64,000 nt of DNA, from assembly GCA_900473045.1 (NCBI GenBank), contig UCKS01000025.1, positions 1-64,000 on the forward strand. Reading direction: 5' to 3'. This document shows, piece after piece, positions 1 through 7,924 of this stretch. The DNA is from Hyphomicrobiales bacterium (GTDB lineage Bacteria; Pseudomonadota; Alphaproteobacteria; Rhizobiales; Rhizobiaceae). The translations under genes were made by a program, and so were the position numbers. The notes under the pieces were generated by a model, which was not told the DNA's origin, did no database searches, and worked only from the letters and a program-made list of their open reading frames with translations. Numbering within the stretch: the stretch's first letter is position 1; each line of letters begins with the position of its first letter.

Positions 1-117
1 GTAAAGAGGGGGTCAAAGGGGGGGACGAAAAAGGTCGGCAGAAAAAACAAAGTCCCCAAAATGACCCCCTCTTGCCCCCGGCTTTAACCCCGGCTTTGGA
101 CCGGTCTTTGACCCCGT
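1..117. repeat. Repeat array next to primase gene; candidate element replication origin
   Basis: Gene-free stretch directly after the primase stop codon. Three direct 12-mers beginning CTTT stand head to tail at 82, 94 and 106 (CTTTAACCCCGG, CTTTGGACCGGT, CTTTGACCCCGT). The same unit is inverted at 9-18 (GGGGTCAAAG). GAGGGGGTCA (6-15) pairs with TGACCCCCTC (62-71), and inside it GGGGAC (21-26) pairs with GTCCCC (52-57), so a long interrupted hairpin is possible. Satellite and plasmid primases often act at iteron-type origins beside their gene, so an origin is inferred. A transcription terminator or a protein-binding array are alternatives. The array may continue left of the window. Confidence 0.45.
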
Positions 118-2487
118 CTAATCGGCAATAATCTCCGCATCGGTGGGCAGGAAATCATCGCCCCAAAACCGGATTTTGGTTTGACCGCTCGCCGCAACGA
201 CTTTAGCGAGATGTATCTCGCGCGCCTGTCGCAGCATGGTCAGGATGTCCTCGAGCCGCCTTCTGTCCAGAGCGCCGCGGATCGCTTTGACGACGCCCTT
301 GGCGGTCACGCCGGCGCTGCCTGACCGCGTGATGATCGTCCGAATTCGCAGGTATTCGGCCGATTTTTCGTTGTCGCTGATGTTTTCGGATGCGCCTTTC
401 AAGATGACCCGCAGGGAATGCTCTGCGACTGAGTTGGCCCACGTCTGGATCTCCTCGGTTATGATCGGTGACTTCGGATCGCAGCCCACGGCGACGATGA
501 GAGCCAGCCTGGCCGCGTTCTCGCCGACGCGATTCAGAATTGGTCGATATTGCGGATCGACGGATTTCTTCATCGCGCGGATGCGGTCGTCGAATTCCTC
601 AAAAAGGTCATCGACGCCATCGCCCCATTCGACCGTCATGATCGGAAATGGCTTCTCATCCGACTTGGCGTTCAAGGCAAAGAACGGTCCGGTGTATATC
701 CCGGCGGACAGGCCGAGCAGTCCTGCCACCTGTTCGGTTAGGCCTGTAGGGATGCTTTCGATGCTGTTTGGCGGCCGGCGAACCTTCACGGGGTCCGCAT
801 TTCCCACGTCGATTATCACCAGTCTGCCTAGCAGGCCCTCGCTGATATTCCCGCTCGACAATGCGTTCCAAAATGTCGATGGGGTCGAGACGCCGTGGAT
901 TGAAAAGCATGGCTGGATGATCCGCGCGATGTTGCCGCCAGCCTTTTCAGCCCCGCCCCAGAATCCGGAAGGTGCACCGGTGAGTTCCATAAGCGCACTG
1001 AGGATTTCCGCCCTGTGGGTGGCGACGCCCCTGCCCGTATGGTCAGCGAGGAAGCGCCCGAATTCGTCCTGAATCAGCACGCACGTGGGCGATTTGCGGA
1101 GTTTGCCTGTAAGGCCAGGTAAACTCCTGATCGGGTCCGAAAAGAGCCACTCGCTCACTTTATCGCCATGGGCCGTAGAATCAGCCAAGGCGGCGGAAGC
1201 GCGTATAGTGATGTCCTTTCCAAATCCGGATTCTGCCAAGCCGACGACATACAAATTGCTCCGCAATCCAGTCGGGCCTTTGTATCGGCGGCCAATCATG
1301 CCGGCAGTGAAAGCAAGGGAGGCAACGAGAGCTAGGTGTGGCGAGGGAAATCGGGCGCAGCCTATGATGAACCGGGCGAAGTCACCGACAGCCCCTGGGG
1401 GGTAGCAAAGCGCTTCCGGCAGTCCGCTCGATTGCGGAATGACTAGAGCGGGTTCATCGTCGCCGTCATCGCTGTCGTCGTTCGCTGCGACCGGAGCGGC
1501 CTTTGCCGCACCAAGCGTCATGCGAACCCCGAGTGACCGCTCCTCCCAGCCGACTGTGGTCGGATCGAGCCCCAGCCGATCGCAGAGCCAGAACGCCCCG
1601 GCCTTCGGGGTTGGTGCCCCGCCGTATTTCTCGACCAACGAGATCGGCGTCTCAGCCTGTTCAAGGCCGAAATCCTGAATCCCGTCGGCGTGAATGCTGA
1701 TGTCTTCCTGCAGCGCACGCCCCAGTGACGCCGAGGTGACGCGCCAAGCGCCGGTTCCCGACTCCTTCGTCGCGCTGTTAAAGAGTTCGCGCACCCACGC
1801 ATCAGTGTTCGCCAGTGCAGCCGTATTAACGCGTTGCCAGAAGGTAACGCCGGCTTGGGTTGTCGATCTCGCCTTCGCTGGTTCTTTCAACGGGACCCCG
1901 GATTCAGCCAAGATCGACTCGGCCTGCTCCAAAAAAGCTAGCATGGTGGCGGGCTGAATTTCTGGAAGCTCGTCGAAGCGCACATCAAGTGGACTTGCGG
2001 TCGTCCACTCATACGGGCGACCTGTTTCCGGGTGAGTTCCGAAGGCGACGAACTGCTGGCCGTCGCCAAGAACCTCGATCTGGCACTTTCTGCCGCCGAT
2101 CGCGTATTCGCCGGTTGCGAGCTTATCATGCGCGTCTTCAGCCCTGAAGATGAACATGGATTTTGGCGCCGAGCCAACACGACGAAGGGCGCGGTCACCA
2201 CCAGGCATAGCGGTGACTAAATCTTCAAATCTCATTGCAAGGTCGATATCCAGAACGTCGATATCGATTGCAACGAGCCTGCCTGTCAGGAGGCCGGTGT
2301 TAAGGTGATCTGGATGGTTCGAAATTAGGGCATCGACGTCGGCTTCGACGGGCTGCAAAGCCGACCAACCCTTAATGATCGGTCGTTTCCCCTTGACGGG
2401 GATCGGGGTGAAGCCATTGGCGATGAGGTCACGGCGAAGATCGGCAAGCGATGGCTCAGGCTGTACGTCGAAAATCGGTGCGGGCAA
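118..2487 (-). CDS. Primase-polymerase / DUF3987 ATPase replication protein of the integrated element
   Basis: Predicted replication initiator of the mobile element. The N-terminal part matches bifunctional primase-polymerase (Prim-Pol) domains, with the line LLTGRLVAIDIDVLD carrying a DxD metal pair. The central part resembles DUF3987 P-loop ATPases, with a Walker-A-like GLAESGFGKD and a Walker-B-like CVLIQDE. Such proteins prime and unwind DNA at the origin of satellites and genomic islands. The reading frame is open up to an ATG at 2577, but a TTG at 2487 follows AGGAGG (2493-2498) with a 5-base spacer and removes most of the overlap with the gene upstream, so I place the start there (789 aa). 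It is the last gene of a leftward train and is followed by a repeat array. Confidence 0.85.
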   Translation of the reverse strand: MPAPIFDVQPEPSLADLRRDLIANGFTPIPVKGKRPIIKGWSALQPVEADVDALISNHPDHLNTGLLTGRLVAIDIDVLDIDLAMRFEDLVTAMPGGDRALRRVGSAPKSMFIFRAEDAHDKLATGEYAIGGRKCQIEVLGDGQQFVAFGTHPETGRPYEWTTASPLDVRFDELPEIQPATMLAFLEQAESILAESGVPLKEPAKARSTTQAGVTFWQRVNTAALANTDAWVRELFNSATKESGTGAWRVTSASLGRALQEDISIHADGIQDFGLEQAETPISLVEKYGGAPTPKAGAFWLCDRLGLDPTTVGWEERSLGVRMTLGAAKAAPVAANDDSDDGDDEPALVIPQSSGLPEALCYPPGAVGDFARFIIGCARFPSPHLALVASLAFTAGMIGRRYKGPTGLRSNLYVVGLAESGFGKDITIRASAALADSTAHGDKVSEWLFSDPIRSLPGLTGKLRKSPTCVLIQDEFGRFLADHTGRGVATHRAEILSALMELTGAPSGFWGGAEKAGGNIARIIQPCFSIHGVSTPSTFWNALSSGNISEGLLGRLVIIDVGNADPVKVRRPPNSIESIPTGLTEQVAGLLGLSAGIYTGPFFALNAKSDEKPFPIMTVEWGDGVDDLFEEFDDRIRAMKKSVDPQYRPILNRVGENAARLALIVAVGCDPKSPIITEEIQTWANSVAEHSLRVILKGASENISDNEKSAEYLRIRTIITRSGSAGVTAKGVVKAIRGALDRRRLEDILTMLRQAREIHLAKVVAASGQTKIRFWGDDFLPTDAEIIAD

Positions 2488-2740
2488 GAAGGCCTCCTGA
2501 GATAAGTGCTGCGGATGCGGCGGCTGTAATTTTGGCGGCAATTTCGGGTTGGAAAGACGCGCAGTGTGTGCCGGCAATATTCCCGGCGATCACCCGGCGG
2601 TTTCCATCCGGCCACTCGCGAAGCAGGAGGTTGTGGAGGCGGATCTCTCCGATCTGGACGCTGAACCGGGCAACCATCCGCGGGCCTGTCGAGATGTCGC
2701 CCTGAAGCGGCGTTACGGAGAGGATAATGGGCTCGGTCAT
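2456..2740 (-). CDS. Small hypothetical protein of the element
   Basis: 94-residue protein I do not recognise, starting MTEPIILSVTPLQGD. Its ATG overlaps the stop codon of the preceding small gene as ATGA and is preceded by GAGGAG eight bases upstream, so it is translationally coupled. Its end overlaps the proposed TTG start of the primase gene by 32 bases. The chain is rich in alanine and isoleucine toward the C-terminus and shows no clear motif. Coupling and location suggest a replication or regulatory accessory of the element; that is inference. Confidence 0.55.
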   Translation of the reverse strand: MTEPIILSVTPLQGDISTGPRMVARFSVQIGEIRLHNLLLREWPDGNRRVIAGNIAGTHCASFQPEIAAKITAAASAALISGGLLARTDFRRTA

Positions 2741-2925
2741 TGTCCGCGCTCCTCTGCACGACGGACTGATGCGGCCAGTTTCTGCCATTTCGCAAACATG
2801 CGGTCGCCAACTCCAGTTTCCGGAAGGTGCGACAGCCAGTCCTCTCCAGCAGGCACCGTGAGCGTGGAGCGAAGCTCGTTTTCGTAGGCATCCAGCGCGC
2901 GGCGCGCATCCTCTAATCTTGGCAA
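2737..2925 (-). CDS. Small charged hypothetical protein of the element
   Basis: 62 residues starting at TTG (2925), with GAGGAGG six bases upstream. It is rich in Arg, Glu and Ala and likely alpha-helical (MPRLEDARRALDAYENELR). It is coupled by ATGA overlap to the next gene. No family was recognised. The strong ribosome site and the overlap support a real gene more than the length does. Confidence 0.5.
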   Translation of the reverse strand: MPRLEDARRALDAYENELRSTLTVPAGEDWLSHLPETGVGDRMFAKWQKLAASVRRAEERGQ

Positions 2926-3166
2926 AATGCTCCTCCTCGCCGGCGGATGGCCGGACGTTACTGATGGGCGATGAAGAATTAACGGGCGGCCCGCGGTGCG
3001 GACGGCTGCTGTTTAATAGTATATTGGCGGCGTCAACCGTCAACGAGCAGGACTGCGTTGGCTGCGATACAGTTACATATGCTGATTTTGACGGCAAACA
3101 CTAAATAGTGTTCGCGTCCATTTCAGGCCAGTTCTTTTTACATTAACGGTATTGGGTCGATAATCG
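2926..3166. promoter_or_regulatory. AT-rich control region of the element's replication genes
   Basis: 241-base gap between the AlpA-like gene and the replication genes, clearly more AT-rich than its neighbours. It holds a perfect palindrome, AACACTA-AA-TAGTGTT (3097-3112), a likely operator. On the minus strand there are two TTGACG copies seven bases apart (3031-3036 and 3038-3043), upstream of TATACT (3018-3023). Spacing to TATACT is short for a standard promoter (14 bases from the nearer-fitting copy), so the exact promoter is unclear. The position upstream of the two small genes and the primase fits control by the HTH protein. Confidence 0.4.
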
Positions 3167-3367
3167 TCAAGGGCAGCGATTATCGTTAACTGGACTTTCG
3201 ACACGACGAGCTGCGACCCACGCGTCAAGATCGTTCGTATTATAAATCACGGTCGTGCCGAGTTTCGCGAAGACTGGGCCGCCACCGTAACAGCGCGCCT
3301 TATCGAGAAACGATTTCGAGAGGCCGAGATAGTCGGCCGCAGTCTTCACCCTCAAATTCTTTGCCAC
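3167..3367 (-). CDS. AlpA / excisionase-like helix-turn-helix protein
   Basis: 66-residue DNA-binding protein with a MerR/AlpA-type winged helix: KTAADYLGLSKSFLDKARCY is the helix-turn-helix, followed by GPVFAKLGTTVIYNTNDLDAWV, the usual wing and closing helix. AlpA-like proteins of satellites and islands regulate integrase and replication genes and can act as excisionases. An in-frame ATG exists at 3379, but the GTG at 3367 has GGAGG five bases upstream, inside the ATGGAGG sequence, so GTG is the better start. It lies between the integrase-side genes and the replication genes, with the palindrome-bearing region downstream. Confidence 0.75.
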   Translation of the reverse strand: MAKNLRVKTAADYLGLSKSFLDKARCYGGGPVFAKLGTTVIYNTNDLDAWVAARRVESPVNDNRCP

Positions 3368-3453
3368 GTTTACCTCCATTGCTTGCGTTGTATGGAGATA
3401 GATAGATTTTCACGGCACTTTAATCAGCCGCACGAAGTTCAAGAGTCGTTCGG

Positions 3454-3843
3454 TTACTCGTTTTCCCGCTGCGATCTCGAGGCCCCGTTCCATTCCGCGA
3501 CGCATTTCTGAACGTGCCGATCGCTGCAACCAAAATGCTTGGCTGCCTGCTCAACCGCGGCCGCATACGTTTTTCCCTGTCCCTGTAGACTGCGGACCAT
3601 ATCGGAGATGTCGAGCCAATCCTCGAGCAACGCTTTGCCTCCCTTTCGGAGCGATTTCGCCGCGCCAGGCGGCAAACCTATGCGCTCAATCCAGTCGGCA
3701 GCGACACGCCGCACCGCTTTGTCGTCATCGCCATTGCGAAGGGCATGGATTAATTTTTGCATCGCCTCTTCCGCGCGGCCTTCAGAGATGGCGGATTCGA
3801 TGGCCCACGCGGCACGGCTGATCGGGAACGGAAACGGAACCAT
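3454..3843 (-). CDS. Hypothetical protein coupled to integrase
   Basis: 129 residues starting MVPFPFPISRAAWAIESAIS. ATG at 3843 overlaps the integrase stop by one base (TGATG) and has GGAGG six bases upstream, so it is translated with the integrase. The C-terminal part (KTYAAAVEQAAKHFGCSDRHVQKCVAEW) reads like a helix-turn-helix, similar to small DNA-binding or terminase-like proteins. No exact family was recognised. A role in recombination directionality or regulation is inferred from the coupling only. Confidence 0.6.
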   Translation of the reverse strand: MVPFPFPISRAAWAIESAISEGRAEEAMQKLIHALRNGDDDKAVRRVAADWIERIGLPPGAAKSLRKGGKALLEDWLDISDMVRSLQGQGKTYAAAVEQAAKHFGCSDRHVQKCVAEWNGASRSQRENE

Positions 3844-5084
3844 CACTTGCCTCCCAGAGCAGCGGAAATTTGACCGGCGATTGCATCGGCAGCTCGCCGC
3901 GACGAATCGGCGTCTACGTGGGCATATCGAGCCGTTGTCTTTGCGTCGGCGTGTCCTAGCAATTTTCCAATTATTGGCAGCCCCAACCCCGACCACGCGC
4001 CGACGGAAGCAAACGAGTGTCGCAGATCGTGGATTCTCAGGCCTGGGAGGCCAGCGTGTTTGGTGATTGCCACCCATGGCCGCTTTAGGTCGGCCCGTGG
4101 CTTCTCGTCGGGCAATCCGGCAGTCTCGCCAGCAATGACATAGACACCGATCCTGGGAAGGTCGGTCAGAACGTCGACTGCCGCCCTCGACAGCACAACG
4201 GTCTTTCGACCGGTCTTCGAATCAGGCAGAAACAGCAGGCCGCGTTGCAAATCCACCTCGTCCCATCGCAGGTGAAGTACTTCGCGCAACCTCATACCGG
4301 TGAGCATGTAGAGTCGAATCGCACCCGTAATGCAGGGATGCATTTTGTTCCGCTGACCTTTCGGGGCGTGTTTTGCGTCACTCACGACCGCTTCAAATCC
4401 GATCGTCTCCGCGTTTCGCATGGCTTCGCCGAGTGCTGCCATTTCATCAAGTGAGAGAAATCTCTCCCTGCCCTCCTCCTTGTTTAGGTCGACTCCGGTT
4501 GCTGGATTGAACCCATCAGGGACGTAACCATTCTTGGCGCCCCATCCGTACGCGGCGGACAACAACTTCATGGCCCGGTTAGCTGAAATGCGGGCAGTTT
4601 TAGACATCGCACCATGTGCTCGCTGCACCTCAACTCGTGTCAGTGCCACCGCCTTCACGGAACCAATGCGCGGTTCTATGTGCTTGTTCAGCATGATCCG
4701 GTAGAACTCGGCGGAGGACGCCTTCTTGTTGGCGGCGACAAAGTCTTCGATGTATGTTGAAACCAACGACTTCACTGTCACGCTTGCCCGTTCATCAGAG
4801 CGGTCCTTCGCCAGATCTCGCCCGAGGCTGGCATGCGCGATTGCCTTCCGGGCCGCTTCGCGTGCTTCGTTTGCTTTGAGGGTCCCAACGCGACCTAGTT
4901 TGATTCGTTTTTTGGCACCGCCCGCGACAGGTCTGTATTCCGCGAAAAAGGTCCCAGTTCCCGCGGCTGTCCGATAGAAGCCGAAGCCCGCCAAGTCAGC
5001 GTCGAAATAGTAGGTCGTCTTGTTGGGGACAGCAGTGCCCATCACCTCAGTGATGGCGCTAGCCGTGATCTTGATAATTGCCAT
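3843..5084 (-). CDS. int: Phage-type tyrosine integrase
   Basis: 413-residue site-specific recombinase that integrates and excises the element. Order of parts: an N-terminal arm-binding region with a DUF4102-like beta motif (residues ~20-75), a SAM-like core-binding domain (~100-190) and the catalytic domain. Catalytic signatures visible are RLYMLTGMRLREVLHLRWDE (first Arg), HDLRHSFAS (HxxR) and LLGHADAKTTARYAHVD (His and nucleophile Tyr). The start ATG has AAGGGG upstream. It lies 140 bases from a 3' tRNA-Pro fragment, its probable target site. Confidence 0.93.
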   Translation of the reverse strand: MAIIKITASAITEVMGTAVPNKTTYYFDADLAGFGFYRTAAGTGTFFAEYRPVAGGAKKRIKLGRVGTLKANEAREAARKAIAHASLGRDLAKDRSDERASVTVKSLVSTYIEDFVAANKKASSAEFYRIMLNKHIEPRIGSVKAVALTRVEVQRAHGAMSKTARISANRAMKLLSAAYGWGAKNGYVPDGFNPATGVDLNKEEGRERFLSLDEMAALGEAMRNAETIGFEAVVSDAKHAPKGQRNKMHPCITGAIRLYMLTGMRLREVLHLRWDEVDLQRGLLFLPDSKTGRKTVVLSRAAVDVLTDLPRIGVYVIAGETAGLPDEKPRADLKRPWVAITKHAGLPGLRIHDLRHSFASVGAWSGLGLPIIGKLLGHADAKTTARYAHVDADSSRRAADAIAGQISAALGGK

Positions 5085-5092
5085 GGAACCCC

Positions 5093-5217
5093 TTTATAGC
5101 CACATTGTAGCCAGTATATTGGGGCTAACCAGCGATTAGTCAAGCGGGCGTCGGTTTGCTAACGTTGCACAGAAGGTGTTTTGAGCTAAATGGTCCAACA
5201 GCAGGAATGGCTATAAA
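5093..5217. other. Candidate integrase arm-type sites / attP-derived region
   Basis: Between the integrase start and the tRNA fragment, TTTATAGCC (5093-5101) is repeated inverted as GGCTATAAA (5209-5217). Related TAGCC/GGCTA copies sit between them (TTGTAGCC near 5105, GGGGCTAA near 5118). Clustered short repeats flanking an att core are typical arm-binding sites for phage integrases. The region has no gene of its own. It also covers the integrase promoter. Confidence 0.35.
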
Positions 5218-5226
5218 ACAGGGTCA

Positions 5227-5277
5227 TTTTGACTGGGGGTCAAGGGGTCGTGGGTTCGAATCCCGCCGCTCCGACCA
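5227..5277 (+). tRNA. 3' fragment of tRNA-Pro(GGG); attachment-site duplicate
   Basis: The 3' half of a tRNA gene: anticodon arm TTTGA/TCAAG with loop CTGGGGG (anticodon GGG at 5235-5237), a T arm with loop TTCGAAT, acceptor 3' strand CGCTCCG, discriminator A and encoded CCA ending at 5277. No 5' half (D arm, acceptor 5' strand) is found upstream, where the element begins. This is the classic scar of integration into a tRNA 3' end. The intact gene, completed by element DNA, should lie at the other end, left of this window. Confidence 0.85.
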
Positions 5278-5462
5278 TTTTCTCCTTGAAGTTCCCCTGT
5301 CAAAAACACCTCTCCAGTTTCTTCATCTATGGGAAAAAACGGCATGAGGTGACAGGGCATCGTTCAGGGAGCTGAGACTTCCCTGGAATCCCAATCCTGC
5401 GATACCCTGGTTTATCGGCGTGACGTGCGCACGACCGTGCCGCAGCGGACCACTCCACCATC
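5278..5462. other. Chromosomal spacer next to the attachment site
   Basis: About 185 bases of flanking chromosome between the tRNA fragment and the end of the RTX gene. No gene, strong hairpin or repeat was seen. Confidence 0.4.
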
Positions 5463-7034
5463 CTATATGATGAAGAAATCGGCGTTGGTCAGTGCCAGGT
5501 TATGGGCCACCGTGGCGAATTGAACGGCTGCCGCGCCACCCGCTCCATCCTTGTCGTAGCTGACGGCGCCAGTCGCTGCGTTGTAGATGATCCGGTCAGA
5601 CGCGTCCGCAGAAGCAGTTCCGATATGGAAGGCAGCGGCGGCAAGCGTGCCGGTCACGCTGAGGGCGGTGAATACGGCGTTCTCCAGCCGCATCGTGTCA
5701 TTTGGAACGGCGAAATCGCTGATGGTGTCGATGTTGGCCGGGCCAAGCGCGGTATTAAAGACAAACGTATCGTTACCCGCGCCACCGATCAGGACATCGT
5801 TTCCAAGGCCGCCATTGATCAGATCATTGCCTGCGCCACCGGATAGCCTGTTGGCATGATTGCCACCATAGATCTGGTCGTTGTACTGGGTCCCGATGAC
5901 ATTCGGTATATTCGTTACGGTGTCTGTGTTTCCGAAGCCATCCTTCGCAGTATCTGCCGGCAAGCTACCTTGAGCACCATTACCAAGCAGGTTGACGATG
6001 ACACCCAATGTTCCGCCACCAGCAGCGTCGCGGCTGTAATCGGCCGTATCGAGGCCGGAATTTCCATTCAGGAAATCGTTGCCCCGGCCGCCGATCAGCG
6101 TGTCGGCACCACCACCTCCCCGGATGATGTCGTTGCCAGCGCCACCGTTGAGCACATTGGCAAGGCCGTCGCCGGTCAAGGTGTCGGCACCCGAGCCGCC
6201 GGTGATATTCTCGATATTGCGGATCGTGTCTTCGGCTACGCCGCCCACGGTGACCGTTGCATTGGTAGCACCCTTGAGGGCCACCACGACGGTACCCGTC
6301 TTGTCGCTGTAAACTGCAGCATCGAGCCCCGCTCCGCCATCGAGCACATCCTTGCCCAAACCGCCGGTCAGCACGTCATTGCCGGCAAGGCCCCTGAGGG
6401 TATCGCTGCCAGCTCCGCCGTTCAGCCCATTGGCGAGGCCATCCCCGGTCAATGTGTCGGCCCCTGAACCGCCGGTGACATTCTCAATATTGCGGATCGT
6501 ATCTTCGGCGACACCGCCAACGGTGACCGTGACATTGGTCGCACCGTTGAGCGTTACGACGACGGCGCCCGTCTTGTCGGTATAAAGAGCCGTATCGACA
6601 CCGATCCCGCCGTCCAGAACGTCCTTGCCGCCAGCCCCCTTGAGAACATCATTGCCGGCATAGCCGGAGAGCACGTCGGCCAGCGGCGTGCCATTCAACG
6701 TGTCCGCACGGCTCAAGGCAAGGCTGAGAAGTCCCTGCGTATTGTTCTGTACCGCATAGGTGTGAACTGTCGTCGCGGCGATACTCAAGCCCGTGATCAG
6801 CAGCGCATTGCTGCCATTGATGACATAGCGCACCGATGTGACGGTGCCGCCGGTTGGCACGTGAGCAGCATTGAACGTGAAGCCACTGCCCTGGAACAGG
6901 GTGTAGTTCGTCGCATTGTCGTAATATTTTGCCGATGTCGGCGACACCGCCGAAAAATCGTAATCGTACAGTCCGTCGACCTGAAGCGTATTGAATTTTA
7001 TCGGAAATGCAGTTCCGCCGCTGACAACAGCCAT
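5463..7034 (-). CDS. Secreted RTX calcium-binding repeat protein
   Basis: 523-residue protein with a ~110-residue N-terminal domain followed by many GGxGxDxLxG nonapeptides, the calcium-binding beta-roll of RTX proteins exported by type I secretion. Two 91-residue units, each with a spacer strand segment (VTVGGVAEDTIRNIENVTGG and near copy) plus RTX nonamers, follow one another; in DNA the period is 273 bases. The C-terminus (TFVFNTALGPANIDTISDF ... ITNADFFI-type end) fits an uncleaved type I signal. ATG 7034 has GGGGGAGAG upstream; the frame extends to 7103 without support. The N-terminal domain resembles that of the RTX gene at 19740-21371. No protease or lipase motif was seen, and no type I transporter gene is nearby. 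Confidence 0.85.
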   Translation of the reverse strand: MAVVSGGTAFPIKFNTLQVDGLYDYDFSAVSPTSAKYYDNATNYTLFQGSGFTFNAAHVPTGGTVTSVRYVINGSNALLITGLSIAATTVHTYAVQNNTQGLLSLALSRADTLNGTPLADVLSGYAGNDVLKGAGGKDVLDGGIGVDTALYTDKTGAVVVTLNGATNVTVTVGGVAEDTIRNIENVTGGSGADTLTGDGLANGLNGGAGSDTLRGLAGNDVLTGGLGKDVLDGGAGLDAAVYSDKTGTVVVALKGATNATVTVGGVAEDTIRNIENITGGSGADTLTGDGLANVLNGGAGNDIIRGGGGADTLIGGRGNDFLNGNSGLDTADYSRDAAGGGTLGVIVNLLGNGAQGSLPADTAKDGFGNTDTVTNIPNVIGTQYNDQIYGGNHANRLSGGAGNDLINGGLGNDVLIGGAGNDTFVFNTALGPANIDTISDFAVPNDTMRLENAVFTALSVTGTLAAAAFHIGTASADASDRIIYNAATGAVSYDKDGAGGAAAVQFATVAHNLALTNADFFII

Positions 7035-7180
7035 TTCGCTCTCCCCCGTCAAGAGTATATGAGGCCTACACCATATACTCCAAACCGCGGGCCGGTCGAT
7101 CACTTGAAGCGCTCATAGCTCTAAGTGTTTACGTGGTGCCGAACAGACAGAAGCCCGGCCCATGGAAAGGCGGTTGGGTC

Positions 7181-7456
7181 TCAATGGACCGAAATATCGG
7201 TCTCCGGCTCTTCCAGGAACGATTCGATGCCGTCGCGTTCGACGGTGGCCAAAAACTCTTCGAAGGCTTCCTTGTCCGTGGCGAACGGCTCTTCCCAGAC
7301 CGTCAGGCCTTCATCCTGGTCAATCACTTCCAGCGTCCAGCCATCGGTGCTGCCTTCCTTGCGGAAAATGTCGACCAGCACAGTTATGTCGTCTTCGGTG
7401 AATTCGCCGGAAAAATCGGAATGTTCGAGCTTCTGCTTCTTCGTCATGGTCGTCAT
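7181..7456 (-). CDS. Conserved acidic hypothetical protein
   Basis: 91-residue acidic cytosolic protein (TKKQKLEHSDFSGEFTEDD...). I recognise no domain. The phrase DGWTLEVIDQDEGLTVWEEPFATDKEAFEEF suggests a small alpha/beta fold. Its ATG overlaps the stop of the upstream gene by four bases (ATGA), so the two are co-translated. Confidence 0.65.
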   Translation of the reverse strand: MTTMTKKQKLEHSDFSGEFTEDDITVLVDIFRKEGSTDGWTLEVIDQDEGLTVWEEPFATDKEAFEEFLATVERDGIESFLEEPETDISVH

Positions 7457-7803
7457 GCCTGTTTCGTATGGGTGACTGTGGCGGTGAGCCGGCCTCTGGA
7501 TCGTTCGCGCGTGGTGCTGCCCTCAAGCCGCTTGGCCGCCTCCTTGATGTCGAGCGGCGCAAAAAGAGTACGGTATTCCGGCCTTGTCATCGCCGCCTCC
7601 ATCGAAAATTCGATTTTCCTTGCCTCGGCCAGGCGCTCCAGACCCGTCGTCCCGGGCTTGTAGACCAGCTCTTTTGCTGCCTCGACACCGCCTTTCAGGA
7701 TGACAAGACGGCGGAACAGGACCGGCCGGAAGCCGATCCCGGCGCAATGATCATAGAGCGCCAGCATCTCGCCGTGAAACTTTGCCTGCAGGGTCTTGCT
7801 CAT
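7453..7803 (-). CDS. Conserved hypothetical protein, operon partner
   Basis: 116 residues starting MSKTLQAKFHGEMLALYDHCAG. The ATG at 7803 has AAAAGG upstream; a TTG five codons earlier is also in frame. No catalytic motif was recognised. It contains LYDHCAGIGFRPVLFRRLVILKGG..., a likely helical core seen in small rhizobial proteins of unknown role. Coupled to the 91-residue gene downstream. Confidence 0.6.
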   Translation of the reverse strand: MSKTLQAKFHGEMLALYDHCAGIGFRPVLFRRLVILKGGVEAAKELVYKPGTTGLERLAEARKIEFSMEAAMTRPEYRTLFAPLDIKEAAKRLEGSTTRERSRGRLTATVTHTKQA

Positions 7804-7924
7804 CTCGCCTTTTCTCAATCACACGGCAGACATATGGAGATCGCCGCCCGTCGCGCCAAAAGCCTGTTTACCCGATTGGCGCGACGATCAAAAGACCGCC
7901 GTCAGCGCCAATCATCCTCAGCCT

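Noticed and set aside
2325-3097. Longer minus-strand frames across the two tiny element genes
   Set aside because: They have no ribosome site and run through the better supported coupled genes in other frames.
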